Source of the DNA: Adineta ricciae
Taxonomy: Eukaryota > Rotifera > Eurotatoria > Adinetida > Adinetidae
Length of the DNA: 64,000 bases
Assembly: GCA_905250025.1 (NCBI GenBank)
Contig: CAJNOJ010000133.1
Coordinates: 124,001 to 188,000, forward strand
Direction: 5' to 3'
In this document: piece by piece, positions 1-16,348 of the stretch
Numbering within the stretch: the first letter of the stretch is position 1
Layout: each line of letters starts with the position of its first letter
Program-made: the position numbers and the translations under genes
Notes under the pieces: model-generated
Told to the model about the DNA's origin: nothing
What the model saw: only the letters and a program-made list of their open reading frames with translations
Database searches by the model: none

Positions 1-3000
1 TATTGTGGGTGGTGCTGGTGCCCATAGTGGAGAGATTGGAGCCGGGTTTTGTTCATCGCCTGTAATACTTTTCCGTTTTGTTTGGGAAACATCATCAGTA
101 GAAATGGAAAGCCATGTGTATGGACGTGGCTGGGACTTTTTCGGTGCGATAAAGATAGGTGCTGGCTTAGCAGGTTTTCTTGTTGTTGCTGTTGACGTAT
201 TGCTGTTGCTGTTGTTGCTTGCAGTAGGTGCTGATCTTGTTTTAGCGTAGGGCGCGAGTAGATTGGGATTTGAGCAATCGGGAGGTGTGGAGAGACTTTT
301 TCGAAAAGCCGTACGTCGTCGTGCTTGAGTGGTAACTAGTGGTGTTGTTCGTTTTTGTATAGATGATTCTATTGATTTTGATGAATCACTAACGTTGGAT
401 GTTTCCTCCTTATTTTCACTTGACGAAGTGTCATTAGGGACATCGTTTCTAGTTGCGATTTCTGTTGGCACAACAGGTGGGTTAGTAGGAGATATTTGTG
501 CAAATCCATCGGGTGTCGTGATATTTGCAGGATTCTGTAATGCTTGTTGATGTTCCAATGTCTTTAGTTTCCAATGTTGGAAGACTTGCACGATGAATGC
601 TTCTTTGTAAGTGGAATCGGAATCATCGTCATCATGATCCGCTAAATGTCTACTGATAAATGGGCGATGTCTGGTTTGAGGATAATAGCTCGGCATTGTC
701 GATTCAGTTAAAACAGATGTGTGTGCAGGAAGAGTTGAAGTTGGCTTTGACTGATGTTCATAATGATATAAGTCGGTCATGGTACTACAAAGAGTGGAAA
801 CTATTGCTTGACATTGTCGAAGAAAAATGCGTTCATAGTCGAAAACATGAAAGTATCATTTTTGACTTAATTTGTCCGTCGTTCGATTGATGGTTTTTTT
901 TCTCTTCTTTTTCTCTTCTCCAATAGTTATGTCTATTTACAATGCTCAGAAAATTGGCGTCAAGTTAATAATGCTTATTCGAGCATGACTGATGTGTCAC
1001 ATAGTGTAGTAAAAGTGTTTATAATGTACGAGTAAATGCATATACACTCTTTTTCTATCTCTTCCATATGGTTTCACGAATAAAAACGTCTCCCCTCCTT
1101 TCTTCGACTGTGGAATCAAATGCTAATTAGAAATGCTACTAAATTAATACTGTACCATATGATATTGACTCAGTTGAGAGAAAAAGATCATTATCGTTTG
1201 ATTTCTTACGTGTTTTCGTTGATCATAGGCCATCATTGATGTAAATACGATTTGTTTTCTTTTCTGCCTTCACAACCACAGAGATACACCAATAATAACT
1301 GTGCGAGTGATATAAACAAATTACGAAACCACACCATATTGATCGGTTATGATTGATTGATTTTTAGTGCAAAGAGAAAATAAAACACAAAGAAGGAGAA
1401 GACGAAGAGGAGAAAAGAAAAGAAATTATTGTGTAACTAATGAATCAGTTAGTGAGATCAAGGTAATAATTGCAGCGATATGGATGATAATCGTCCAGGC
1501 GTGAAAGCATTCGAGCAGCGCGTGTTTAATCTCACGCTCGGCTTTCGAGTGTAAAAAACATTCTTTAGAAAACCGATCGAAAATATACATATATATAGAA
1601 AAAAAAGTACGCAAAGGAGAAAAGAAGAACGATCAGGCAGTAGATAAAAAATTATATTCCGACGCCGGGAATCGAACCCGGGCCTCCTGCGTGAAAGGCA
1701 GAAATCCTAACCACTAGACCACGTCGGATACATACTTGTTTTGTCTGTTGTCTCAGAGATTTTCACTGAGATGGTATCTTCGTCATCTTTCCCCGATGGC
1801 TTATTGGAACTAACAGATAAATTATCTCTTTTTGAACTTGACGCAGTACGTGATGATAATAATTGTGAAGGCGTAATCCGATGTACTGTATCGCGTAAAT
1901 TCTGCATCGAAGCGCTAAGAGTTTTATGCGATGATTTTTCAGTTGTGATCGATTCCAGGCTCAGTTTAGAATCATCTAAACAAGAAGCTTATAATCAGCG
2001 TATATTTAGGAACGTTTGACGGTTTAGATTAATGCGTTATTCTGCGCAGTAGAGCAAGGTCAAATAGGCAAAATGCGAATAATTAATTGAAGAATAATAA
2101 TGAGAGGGTTCTATTGAACTTTCATCTTTCAATTAGAGAACAGATGCAGTCAGTGTTTACATATTATTCATCCGAGCAAGTTAAATTTAGGTATTTTAAG
2201 CCTTTTATTTAAATGAACAATGAATGTTGAGTAAAAATCTTCGAACTTACTAGTCGATTGTTGACGAGATACATGCAGTTTCAATCTTTGTCGTTTCGAT
2301 TTCTTTGGTGGATCGACATTTTCAGTTGACACAATTGATTTGCGATCGATTTCCTCGTTCCTCGGTGGATCTTTCAAAGTTTCATTGGGGAGAGATGTGA
2401 TTGCTTTAACTTCCTTCGGTACTGCTAAAGTCTGTTTTTTCGGTGTTGGAACTTGCGCTGATTTGATAGAATTGACTTCCTCTACTGAGCTATGTACTGT
2501 ATTTGAGGTTGATGGAAGCTTAATCACTCGTCGTGGTAGTGGTTGAGTAAATGAAATGTCTTTAGGACGTCGTCGGAGATGATCACGGACGAAATCGAGT
2601 TTTTGCTCGTCGATTTCGCTTTGCACTAACATTTTGTTGATTTTACTATTCGAGCCAGCTGGTTTTTGTTTGGATTCTTTGATAGACGGTGCCAAAGTAG
2701 CAAATCGACTAACAGAATTCGATGCTATGTTGAGAATTTCCGGCTCGGAATCCGAACTTGACTCAATATTTGAATCTATAGAAGAACACATGTCATACGT
2801 GAAGTTTCTCGTTCCTCTCCAACATACTCCGTGCAGACACAGATCTATGATAGATCTCACGTTTCGCATCCCACGACGTTTCCAAATTTTTCTTGGGTTT
2901 ATTGCTCGCTGTATATAACCATTCACCCGAATAGCTCATTAGTTGCCTAGAGAAAACAAATTAATCAATTTGCATCGCGTAATAATAACGAAAGATGGTG

Positions 3001-3474
3001 TAACCAATGTATTTTCTAATTGCTTGAATAGACTTACATTTGTTTACAGCACAATTGACATAACCATCCGTTGTCGTGATCATTGTGCAGTAGTCGACAC
3101 TGCTTACAAACTTTCGCACCGCATTTCGGACAGTCATCACCGGTGTTAAATATAAACCCAAATGGTGTTTGACATCGTGCACATACAGATGCCGATGTCG
3201 GATGAGCTTGTTGTTCAAGATCCGTGACCTCTTTTCTAAGATTCCTAAAGCAAAAAGAAAAACATCGAGACTTCCTGCGGTTTGCTTGAACATACATAAA
3301 CCGTAAGAGATGTTGATTTCGAAGGTTTTCATCGCGTTCTAGAACGTCAAGTATGTGTCGTTTTTCTTCGTCTCGGAATTTTGACAGATCAGGTAGATCG
3401 ATAAAAGTATCTTTCATTGCAGTTGGTGACGGCGATGTCGTATTACTCGATTTAGCACGATTATTTCGCGTCAT
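1..3474 (-). CDS. Synaptotagmin-like / Rab effector protein, N-terminal part (runs off left edge)
   Basis: I read coding exons 3474-3296, 3244-3038, 2891-2251, 1975-1736 and 800-1, and the phases agree at every junction. Exon 1 holds a Slp-type Rab-binding helix (DLSKFRDEEKRHILDVLERD). Exon 2 encodes a FYVE-like zinc finger with four CxxC pairs (CARC, CPKC, CKQC, CQLC). Exon 3 opens with KIWKRRG, matching the second Slp homology segment of Slp/rabphilin proteins. The rest is polar, Ser/Pro-rich linker. C2 domains, if present, lie beyond the window. Such proteins bind GTP-loaded Rab27/Rab3 on secretory vesicles. The ATG at 3474 follows a good acceptor (CTTTTTCAG ending at 3480), so there is probably a 5'UTR intron. 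Intron 3245-3295 is 51 nt and has no in-frame stop. Intron 801-1735 contains a tRNA-Glu gene. Family assignment is firm; Slp versus Slac2/rabphilin is not decided. Confidence 0.75.
1657..1728 (-). tRNA. tRNA-Glu (anticodon UUC)
   Basis: The minus strand folds as a 72-nt cloverleaf. The acceptor stem TCCGACG/CGTCGGA is followed by discriminator A. The D-arm contains TGGTCTAGTGGTTA, the anticodon loop is CTTTCAC and the T-loop is TTCGAAT. A run of six T, a Pol III terminator, follows about seven bases downstream (1645-1650). There is no intron. It lies on the same strand as the surrounding Slp-like gene, and its first base is only seven bases downstream of that gene's splice-donor GT at 1735. 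Confidence 0.95.
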
Positions 3475-3479
3475 GTCAA

Positions 3480-6400
3480 ATCTGAAAAAGAAGAAAGATC
3501 AATTGAAATTGATATTTATTCGGACTGAGACAACATTTTTTTTTTGTAATAACGCTTGAATCAATAGATGATATATACGATTCCTTAAGCTGAAACATTT
3601 TCTAGGGAAAGATGTGGAAGGAGAAATGTTTTTTCTATATCTGTTCTTTTTCTTTCATCTAACGCTATGGGACTCATCGGAGCGTTAGTCTTGTCTTTTC
3701 CTTCTTCTTCTTCTTCTTCACTCCTGTTTCGCGTCGTTTGAAAAAATGTTCTTTTGAGGATTTTTTTTCTAAATTACTACTATATATATACACAAACACA
3801 GTGATAGATTTCCGATCGTACTTTAGTGCTTGCCTGTCGTGTCGACAATTTCTTGTCAGAAAGCTAATATCAAATCATTAGATTAATCGAGGGGTAAGTA
3901 AAATGACAGCAAATCTAAATGACATACCGGAAGATCTTGTGCGTGTACGTTTTCTAAGCAGATGAAAGTATTAACCAGTGATATTATAATGAATAGGGAA
4001 ACATGTGTGCATACAACTAACTGTTTGTTTTCATTTATGCACGATGATTCGATGATATTTCTCATTTAAATCGAACGAAAACAGTCACCTGTACACGTTG
4101 ACATGTGAGAGCGAAAAATATCATCGTTTTACCTTGACGAACGATGTCACTGTCGAAGAGATATTTACAAATCGTTTCATGAGGAAAGTTCTACTCGAAA
4201 ATATTTCAGAAATAAATTTACATCAAATTAGATATTTGCGGCTCGTCTCCAGAGAGACAAATCGATTCCATTCACTAATGAAATGAATATCGTCAACGGA
4301 AAAAAGAAAACATTAGTCCATTTCAAGATCGTCTTGCAACATGGCTTAGCCATTGATCGTCTCTAACTGATAATTCTTTTAGCTCCTATCTAAAGAAAGA
4401 AATTTGATGACAAAATTCGCTCACTCAGAAAGTTCATCGTTGTCGTGACAACCCAAAGCCAATATGTTTACGCTTCCTTTGCTATTTGCTTGATCACAAT
4501 TCAGTTTGCACGCTATATTTCATGATTTTACTTAAAATTAGCAAGGAAAAAGATGCAATCACTGCCAGATCGACTACCCGCTAAAGACCTTTTTAACCCA
4601 ATAAACACGGTCCGATGTGACTTGAATATAAAATGTATTCAAAAACTAAACTTTCATATTCCGAACAAGATTACTCTACTCATATTAGACATGGATTATT
4701 AACGAGGAAAACATAACGAATAACTTACTATTTCTTCATTTAAATATTTCATTTCCGGTTTTGGTACTCGGGATAAAAATGAATCAATTTTTTATATTCG
4801 TAGTTGACAATTTGTGCTTCATCACACATACCACGAACAATCGTTGCGAACGTGGAGTCTCTTGTGGACAGGGGGAAGAACGATGATAATGCTGTTGTTG
4901 TTGTTGTTCTGTTGTCATCAACTAAATATGCATATGAAGAACGTTGTTATTCAATAACAAGAGTAAAACAATAAACCACTAATATATTTTCGCAAATTTC
5001 TTTTTATGATCGTATCTCTTTTGTTTTGTAATGCTAATTTGTCAAGGACGAGATCATAGACAGCGCGAGGAATGGTTTTCGATCTTATTTTTGAAATCAT
5101 GTGGCTGATGAACACGAACTAAACAGCATGCTTTGGGATAAATATTGAGAAGGAAAATCTCGAGTAGTTTAAAGTATCAGAGAAGATCGTAGGTTATTTG
5201 AGAGCACATCTCAATGTGAGAAAATTGTAATAATGAAATATTGAAAGGAAGATCGCACATAAGATATAATAAGTAACTATCAATTGTCGCGTCTTACATT
5301 CTGAAGAAAGAAAAGAAAACCTCTCATTTCATCAGATAAAGTTCCGACGGATGAACACTTTCTTCTCTAGTTGGACATGATGTCACTGGTTTTGAGAAGG
5401 AAATTTCTTATTCTTATCGAATAACAAGACGTACAATAGAGATCGTTGACGAAAGATGGTGAGGATAATGAAATTAGACGGAAAGAATACAAACTACAAT
5501 AACTGATATGTATGTACGTGTGAAGAATGTTAGTGGTTACAGTAAATAGGTTTGAGTTTGATCTTCTTGAATAACAGATTTTTGAAATTTATCGAAGATC
5601 ATTGATGAAATTTCATCATGAAAACAAACGAAATATGATGAGTAAATAGAGACAGCTCAGACATGTTTTCTTTCGTTGAGCGAATCCATTAAAAAAATTA
5701 GACTTGAAGATTTGATTATTGAATGTCAATAAGTAGTATTTGGCGAACAAGCATTCGATATTTTGCGGAAATATAAAAACAATTGATTTTCTCTTGGTTT
5801 CGGCCAAACAACTCAATATACGATCGAAATACAAAGAATGAAACGTGGTCATACCTGTAAGTCAACAGAACGTAGTATTTGGAAATAGAATGACTTCTAT
5901 TTACTAGATATTAATTGGCAAAATTAAATGAGACTCACATCAAGTGACGAGATCTATACTAACATAGAACCATCGGGAAAAGCACGTTCCTTTTTTCTAA
6001 AAAAAAGTCATCAACATAAGTTAAGAGAGATCAAAAAGTGAGAAAAAGAAATATTTAAAACGCAATAAACTTCAAAATAATGATGTTGTCAGTATTAACA
6101 GTCTGTCAAGTACAGAAAAGGAATAGGATAACCTATCCTCTCTCGACTAATCACTTCAAAACCCACCTCAATTTTTGCCTTTCGAATAAAAACTAATAAG
6201 CCACACATTGCTGATCATATTTTAGATAAATATACACATTCATCTTTTACCAACTATTATTAACTCGGATATTATCGCTTAGTTCGACACATTCTCAGAC
6301 GAAGTGCTCTATTTTTATCTTCGAGAAATTGCCGATGATACTATTATTAACCAGGATTCGAATTTGTTGTTATCTAGTATGGTACAATTGACTTGAGAGT

Positions 6401-9400
6401 CCAGTTCAGACAACATAATATTGTATCATCATATTTTTTATGTAAATCTCGACTAGACACTTTCAATCTTAATCGAGTAGTAAATATTTAAATCGAGCTC
6501 TCATGATTGTTTTCGAGTATTCGAGCCATTGATTCAAACGGTGGAAAGAATGAACCGTAGACAAGTCGATTAATAAAACTCAATCTACCGTTGATAACAT
6601 GAAAAACATCTGATATGAAGAGTTTTTATTAAAAACAAATATCATTTTCTGTTTCTTATTTGAACATCTCTGCATATTAATTATGCGTGTTTGTTTGTTC
6701 AATGATGTATTTATGTACTAAACTTCGGCCTTGGCTATATCATTTCATATACATCCGGTTTGGATCGACTTTTGATTAATCTATGTTCTTTCTTTATGAC
6801 AATGAGTTGTGTTATGTTTGCATGTTGCACCACTGGATCCGTTGCCAGAAAGTTGATTATCATTAACACACGCGCATATATGTATGCACGCACGTACGTT
6901 CCATCGTTTCTTTCTGTCGTAGTCAGTCCTGTTTTACTGTCTAACATTGAGAGACACCATAGTGAAATGATAATGATGACAGTCAAGGCGATGATCAATT
7001 TTCTTTTTTATCAAATCTGGCATTTTGCCGCTAGTGGCAGCTTCTATTATCAGTTTCACTTTCGCTTGTCACGCGATTTGTTTTGCTTTTGATTTTCTCT
7101 CCCCCGTTCTATTTTGCATTTTGTCTCATGTTTTTTAATATACATGAAGAAATAATCATCTCTGCTGTGTTCCGATTTATTGAAATTTCTATTACCTGCT
7201 GAGTGCCTTCACTCTCCGATGTATTTATGTTCGGTTTGATTTGTTATTGTTGTTTGTATCTTTTCAGTTGACCGAATCATTTATATGTATATATATATAT
7301 ATGATCTTATTCTTCTTATCTTATTCAAGTTTAATCATTATCAGCATGAATGAACTCCGAAAACGATCTATACACATTCGTTCAGCGGAGATTGAATGAC
7401 GCCATAAATGCAAAGTAAAGCTTAGCATGCTGAATGAATTGTTTGGGGCGTGACTTTCGTAGACTGTATCTATCGAATTAGCATACGAATGGGAAATTTG
7501 CACGTAAACTTGGAGTGTACCTGTCATGATCAGTTGCAATGGAGAACAGGATGTTGACTTGAATAAATAGATATATCACTTCATGTCCTATCGATGATGA
7601 TGAACAATTTCGCTGTTTACTTTGTATAGAGAAAAGGATAAGTGTTACAAAATTGAGGCGGCGAGTGTTTTTCAAACTGTTCAACGACGCCTTCCACCTT
7701 CGACTTATTGTGATTCAAGAATCGATTCATTGAAAAACAAAGAGAACATAGTGTTCTTAGTTGGCACGACAGAAAAAAATTCAATTGATTTTTGTTCGTG
7801 ATCAACCTGATCCGAAATAAAAAAAAAATGATCTGAAGTGTTCTTCGTTCATATCCACTTCTTAGTCATTTAAGGCGTGATGATGCACGCCGATATTCAT
7901 TTGCATAATTCAATCAAGTTCACATTTTTCTGTATATATATTGAATTTCGAAGTTCCCTTTTTCCCTTCTCCATCGTCGTCGTCGTCATCGATTTGTTTT
8001 CTACAACTGATGACCAATAGAAATTAGACTCGTGCTAATTTTTCTCACACAATGAGCCAATCTGATCTTGTCAAAAAGAAAAGATGCGAAAGAGAGCGTG
8101 ACTTCTCTTTGGCTGCTAGTATATACATGCGATCACTATCTTGTAATTAGGAAGACAAAGATGGATGATGACTTCCTGCTCATGTTCTCGATCAGAAATC
8201 GACGAAGAAGAAAAAAAAGAAAGAAAAGATGACTCGTAGTAATTATGAGAACAAACGATAGCACGACAAAGACGGATACGTAAAATGTCTTTCCCACCGT
8301 TCTAAGAATTCAATGTTAAACTTGACTTATTTGTCTTTCTTTCGATTCAAAGTAATTCATCGGCGGCGGCGATACTCGAAATCATTCAAACGAACAAGAA
8401 AGTGCAATCAGTTGTATACATTGTAGATAACATAAACGATAAGGAGAGAAAGACAAGAATGAAAGTGCTGTTATTCTGTCAGTATATCATGTCAATTATT
8501 AGACGAAGGGAAGGAAAAATGAGAAAGGAAAGAGTTACATATGCAAATGAACACAAACTGATGAAGTTGAAGGGGAAGGCAGCCGAGACAAGAAAGAAAG
8601 AAAGAAACATTTGTGCGATCTCTTTTTTACTCATCAAAGCTCCCTTGAGTTCTTCACCTCTATAACGACGTGTTAAAGTAACAAAAATGATACGCATTTT
8701 CACATTGATCGAGATAATTATTTCTGATAAAGAGCGTACAAACGAGAGGGAGAAAAAAAATTGACTCGCTCCATTAAATCTAACAACATAATTATCAATC
8801 GAGTTGATACCAATCATCATCATATTGCGAACGTTTTGCTTTATTGTCACACTAATAGAGAAATCTCTATCGATATATATATATATATATATTTATGTTT
8901 GTTGCTTTCCTAGCGCGTGTTATAATCACTAAACACTTCATTTACTCAACGGAGAAAATTGACCGCGGGCTTGTTCAACACAGAAATAAAATTAAAAAAA
9001 ACGTGTGATTTCTATCTTCACAATATGTTCACTGATTTGGTTTTGACCAAAACGAAAAGAGAAAGAAGTTCATAGAAATACATCATTTGCAATATTGACA
9101 TTTCCTTTAGTTCTTATTCACACGCAATCGCTGGATACTCTGATCGTACGATCGCGCGTTTCTTAATCTACTCTCGACCAATATAGTCTGGTCGGCTATT
9201 GACTCTTTCTTTGCCTCTTTCGTGATGATCGTCACTTGATTAATTGATAAGGATTAGGGTTTGTGTGTATCATTCTTATTATTAGATGCGTATGTCTTCA
9301 TTTCCTTTCTCCGCCTCTTCTTTGTCTTATTATTGATTTCAATCGATCAATATTGTTTCTCTTCGCATGCCGTTGACGAGACTAAATAGGTATAACAAAT

Positions 9401-10055
9401 AATGAAACGTCAACGTGAAGATTCGCTTCGAGTGAGAAATCATGTCGTCTGGATCAACTTAACATTTTGACCTAATCGGCTTTAGACGCGCATATATACA
9501 CATGCACAACATTGCACCGGCAGTAGTAGCAAATTAGTGCTCGTTGCTCTTCTCTTTCTTCTCCTTTCTTTCTCGTTTTTTTTGCTTTTCGGGCATAACT
9601 GACGAGCATAGTTGTGCTCAGGGATTGGCAGAAAAAATTACCATAAATATGTGACGGCGCCGTGATTAGCTGGCGAACGAAGAGAAGTAGGAGAACGGGA
9701 AAAGAAAGAGAGAGAGAGAAACAGAGAGAAACAGTAGTTTAATTATATGCGTGAGAGGCCTCCGGTCTGTTCCGAGTGTCATAATGGTGTGGAGAGTGTC
9801 GCTCGCTCGCACATCATGTGTTACGAGCAGTATCAATCAAAAGAAAGCAAACGAAAGGAAAAAAAGAGAGAAAGAAAAAAAAAGAGCGAGTAGAAAAAAA
9901 GAACTGACGAATCGAATTGCGAGAAAAGAGAAAGAGAGAGTGTGAACATACGAGTTAGCAACTCGCCGACGCCGCCCGAGTAATTATTGGGTGGTAGCAA
10001 AGCACAAAAAAGCGCGACACTACAACATATACACACACATATAGACTCACGAAGA
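3480..10055. other. 6.6 kb gene-poor interval between the Slp-like gene and Tbx2/3
   Basis: I see no convincing coding exon on either strand. The open frames here are short, lack family motifs and do not splice to neighbours. There is a (TA)n run near 8872-8892, CTT/GA-rich tracts, and a purine-rich stretch (about 9695-9735 and 9840-9945) just upstream of Tbx2/3 that is probably its 5'UTR or promoter. The interval is long for such a compact genome and could hold Tbx2/3 regulatory elements. That last point is inference. Confidence 0.5.
8872..8892. repeat. (TA)n microsatellite
   Basis: About ten TA dinucleotides in a row, in the gene-poor interval upstream of Tbx2/3. Confidence 0.9.
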
Positions 10056-12931
<2,876 letters not shown>

Positions 12932-14700
12932 TCATCAATTCAATCATTTAGAATAATCAGTGTTGTTTTCTTTTGTTGAAAAAAAAAAACATTATTTAAA
13001 AACAGCAACAGTTTGTATGTGTATATTTTCTTTCTTTCTCTTTTCTCTTCGCTGTCTCTCTCTCTCTCTCTCTTCGTCTTTTCTCAACGAATAAAACTGA
13101 ATTGTATCATATACACAGCTTGATTCGTCGCCTGACTAGTATTATTCTGTCGATGATTGCTGGATTATGTTGCCTATATAATACATCAAATGAGTTTGAA
13201 CGTTGTCACAGCTTCTTCGTTCGACCGAAAAAACGATTAGTAACACGCAATCACCTCGGTTTCAGCAAGAGAAAGAAAAAGAAACTTTCAATCAATCGAT
13301 TTCAGTTAGTCTCCTGTCACTAACTGACAAGTTAATCACGGACACTTTTTGATGACAAAACACGCTATGGTACACAACGGGTGGTAAAAACTACTGATGA
13401 TAGTTTTCTTGCTAAAGTAGAAGAAAAATCAATCAAGATGTACATGACGGAAACAAACGCCTGTTTCCCTTTTTTCTCTTATGCCTTTTTCCAAATGGGT
13501 GTCGATCAATAAACAATCATCATATATACGCCCGCCCATATTTTGACAATGCAAATTCGTTCTCATCATTATCGACAAATTTTCCCTAATAAACAAGAGA
13601 ATGAATTTGCAACTGTTCGCTAGACTTTCTCTTAACTCAACAAATGACACTCGTTTATCATTTCTCCTAATTCATTTGACTCTCGTCGCGTTTAAAGGTC
13701 ATGTAGAAAGCTAATTGAAAGGCAATTGATAGACAATCATCATCCGATTAACTCTTCTTTTTCGCTACTCAAAAGAAAAGAGCAAGAACACTTGATTAAC
13801 AAGCCAGATAACGATCAATTTCTCTCCTTCATTTAACTGGGCATCATCGCTGACAACACAACAGCAATTAACGCCAATCATCCTGGATGATGTGACGAGC
13901 CAGCCGATACTTTATAAATAGTAAATCACAGCACAGATGTTTGTTGACACGTTCGACACATGTACTCAGATATTTCGAAATGTAGCACGACAATACATAT
14001 ACTTTTTACAGTGAATGGTTTTACATCTTCATCGTTGCTGTTTTATATAGAATTCTAAAAGAGTCAGTGTTTGATGAAAGGGAAGAGGAGAAGATTTCAA
14101 TTCCTGTTGGAAATGATTGCGAGTGAATCAATGTATAGATGAATGCAAAGTCAATTTTTGTAATGACTTTAACATTTATTTTCTATTTTAGCCGCTTGCT
14201 GATATTAAGCATCAATCACCTTTGATGATCCTAAAGCTGACGATATAATTATATACGACAGCAATATTTACATCTGTGACATGTTTCAAAGGAAGTGATT
14301 GTCTGTCGATAGATGTCATTAGGAACTGGATGTGATGACAATTTTTTGAATTTTAAGTTAATTACTTAGATCGAACTTGTCTTACTAAAATAAAAGAATA
14401 CAGTATTGACGAGTGTTTGAATCAACGATCGCTATTAGTCAAGCCAAAACTACTATGCGAGCTTAAGGAAGTCGAAAATGTTGATTGGCCGTCTATTATC
14501 CATTCTAAAGTGAAGAGCGATGACACAGATATGTTGCCTCAAGTGCAAATATTTCGTAAAAGAGACGTTTTATTAATTGCGAAAATTCTGTTGTTTTTAC
14601 TTATGAGAAATTGAATCTAACATCAGTAGAACAATTATATTATCATCAATAAATCGTAATTTACACACATTTATTTTAGTTGTTAATCAAAATCGTTCTG
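12932..14700. other. Tbx2/3 3' flank and intergenic DNA
   Basis: A (CT)n microsatellite lies at about 13055-13072, probably in the 3'UTR, and an AATAAA-like signal lies near 13089. Beyond that the interval is AT-rich with short frames only. The longest (14417-14614, plus) has no recognisable motif. Confidence 0.5.
13055..13072. repeat. (CT)n microsatellite
   Basis: About nine CT dinucleotides in the probable Tbx2/3 3'UTR, about 120 bases after the stop. Confidence 0.9.
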
Positions 14701-16348
14701 ATGGCGTCGAATACTGTTGCTTATCCAACGGAACAACCACGAGAACTTTGCCGGTTTGTTTGCTATTTACAATTTCTCGTCTGTTGATGTTTATCTGTCA
14801 AAAAATTACTTAGATATTTTTTGTCCAATGTATGTCGTTACGGTGACAAATGCATGTATTCACACGATCGATCAATTGGTCAAGTTAATAATGTTTGCCG
14901 GTACTATCTACAAGGAAAATGTAGTTATGGTGACAGATGCAGGTGAAAGAATAGACAATTAACAACACTATCGGATTTGATTTGTTTTTCTTCTTAGATA
15001 CGATCACGTTCGACCAAAGCCACAAACATCTAACATATTTCAACCTGTTTCATATAATACCAATCTTCCATTAACACAAAATTTTGTTTATACCAAATCT
15101 CATCCTGTCGATGGTGGAGGTGAATAGAGTCTGGTTTAGCGTTAACTCATGAAATTTTTTATTTCTTCTAGTACCCATGAGCTATGCAAGTGTTTGTCGT
15201 GGTAACGACGACATGAACTATCCGTCCAGTCATAACAATCCAGAATTTTCTCCCTCACAACCAACTTGCTTTCTACAAGCATTATGTCCATATGCCGAAA
15301 AAGAAGGTGTTTGTGAAGCTTTAGAAACAGGACGTTATTGTCCGTATGTTCATGGCGATCTTTGCGATCTCTGTGAGATGCCGGCATTACATCCGACGAA
15401 TGAAAAACAGCGAGAACAGCATCGATTCGTAAGTCTTTGCTTGAAATGATTTGTATGAATGATTGCAAATGATTGTTTGCAAAGGAATGTCTAAGAAAAC
15501 ATGAAGCTGAATGTGAAGAAGCCTTTGCTACTCAACGTAGTCAAGATAAAAAATGTGGTGTTTGCCTAGAAACAGTGTGGGATAGAGATGGTGACAAACG
15601 TTTTGGTATATTAGAAAATTGTGATCATATTTTCTGCTTGGAATGTATCCGAAAATGGCGTGCCTCATCAAATTACGAACATAAAGTTGTTAAAGCTTGG
15701 TAAGACGACTGAAGTCTTTTTCTTGCGTTGGAAAATAATTTTCATACGAACATTTCAGTCCAGAATGTCGAGTCAAATCGGATTTCGTCACACCAACGAA
15801 ATATTGGCCGGAAAATGAACAATCAAAACAAGAGTTAATTAAATCCTACAAAGAAAATCTTCAGTGAGTCAATCGTTTTGAATTGTCGTTCTAACAATGT
15901 TCTATTTTGCTTTGTTCAATAGACAAATTCACTGTAAATTTTTCAAACGTGGCGACGGTTTATGTCCATTTGGTTCGAAATGTTTCTATCTACATGTTGA
16001 TAAACATGGACAACCTGTTCAACTCGGTCCGCCACGTCGGCGGCAACGCATCAACGCGCGTGGAGAACTGGAGAATTTCTCAGACGTTCTCATGGTATCA
16101 GTCTTTTCCAATGAAGATTTCGGTCGATTCTTTGATGAGTATGTTAACATGGTTATGTTTTGTTTGATTCGAACCATAACATTTTTTTCCCCATCAGGTA
16201 TGATTTTCTCTTCGACGACGACGACGATGAAGACATATCTCATGGTTCTGATTTGACCGATGAGGATGATTTTCGTTTTGCTGACGAACATAATCTAACC
16301 GACAATGATGACGACGACGACGATAATACTTCTTCAAGATGGCATTGA
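14701..16348 (+). CDS. mkrn: Makorin-type RING E3 ubiquitin ligase
   Basis: Eight exons (14701-14753, 14814-14942, 14998-15119, 15172-15428, 15485-15699, 15759-15863, 15923-16138, 16198-16348) give 415 residues. The order is the makorin order. Two N-terminal CCCH fingers (CRYFLSNVCRYGDKCMYSH and CRYYLQGKCSYGDRCRYDH) come first. A third CCCH-like segment ends CPYVHG. Then come the makorin Cys/His motif (CDLCEMPALHP), a RING finger (CGVC, CDHIFCLECIRKWR, CPEC) and a fourth CCCH finger (CKFFKRGDGLCPFGSKCFYLH). The tail is strongly acidic (Asp runs). Makorins are RNA-binding E3 ligases that act in post-transcriptional control and ubiquitination. Tbx2/3 lies upstream and tRNA-Tyr genes lie downstream. 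Confidence 0.93.

Noticed and set aside
5-890. Three plus-strand frames at the left edge
   Set aside because: The minus strand is open continuously from 800 to 1 in phase with the Slp-like exons; the plus frames are shadows.
6735-7092. Overlapping frames on both strands, one hydrophobic
   Set aside because: Chance frames in AT-rich DNA; no signal, splice or family evidence.
14745-14905. A non-canonical makorin intron flanked by the direct repeat TTTGCCGGT
   Set aside because: The repeat reflects two similar CCCH zinc fingers. A normal GT/AG intron (14754-14813) puts the first finger into the reading frame, so no unusual splicing is needed.
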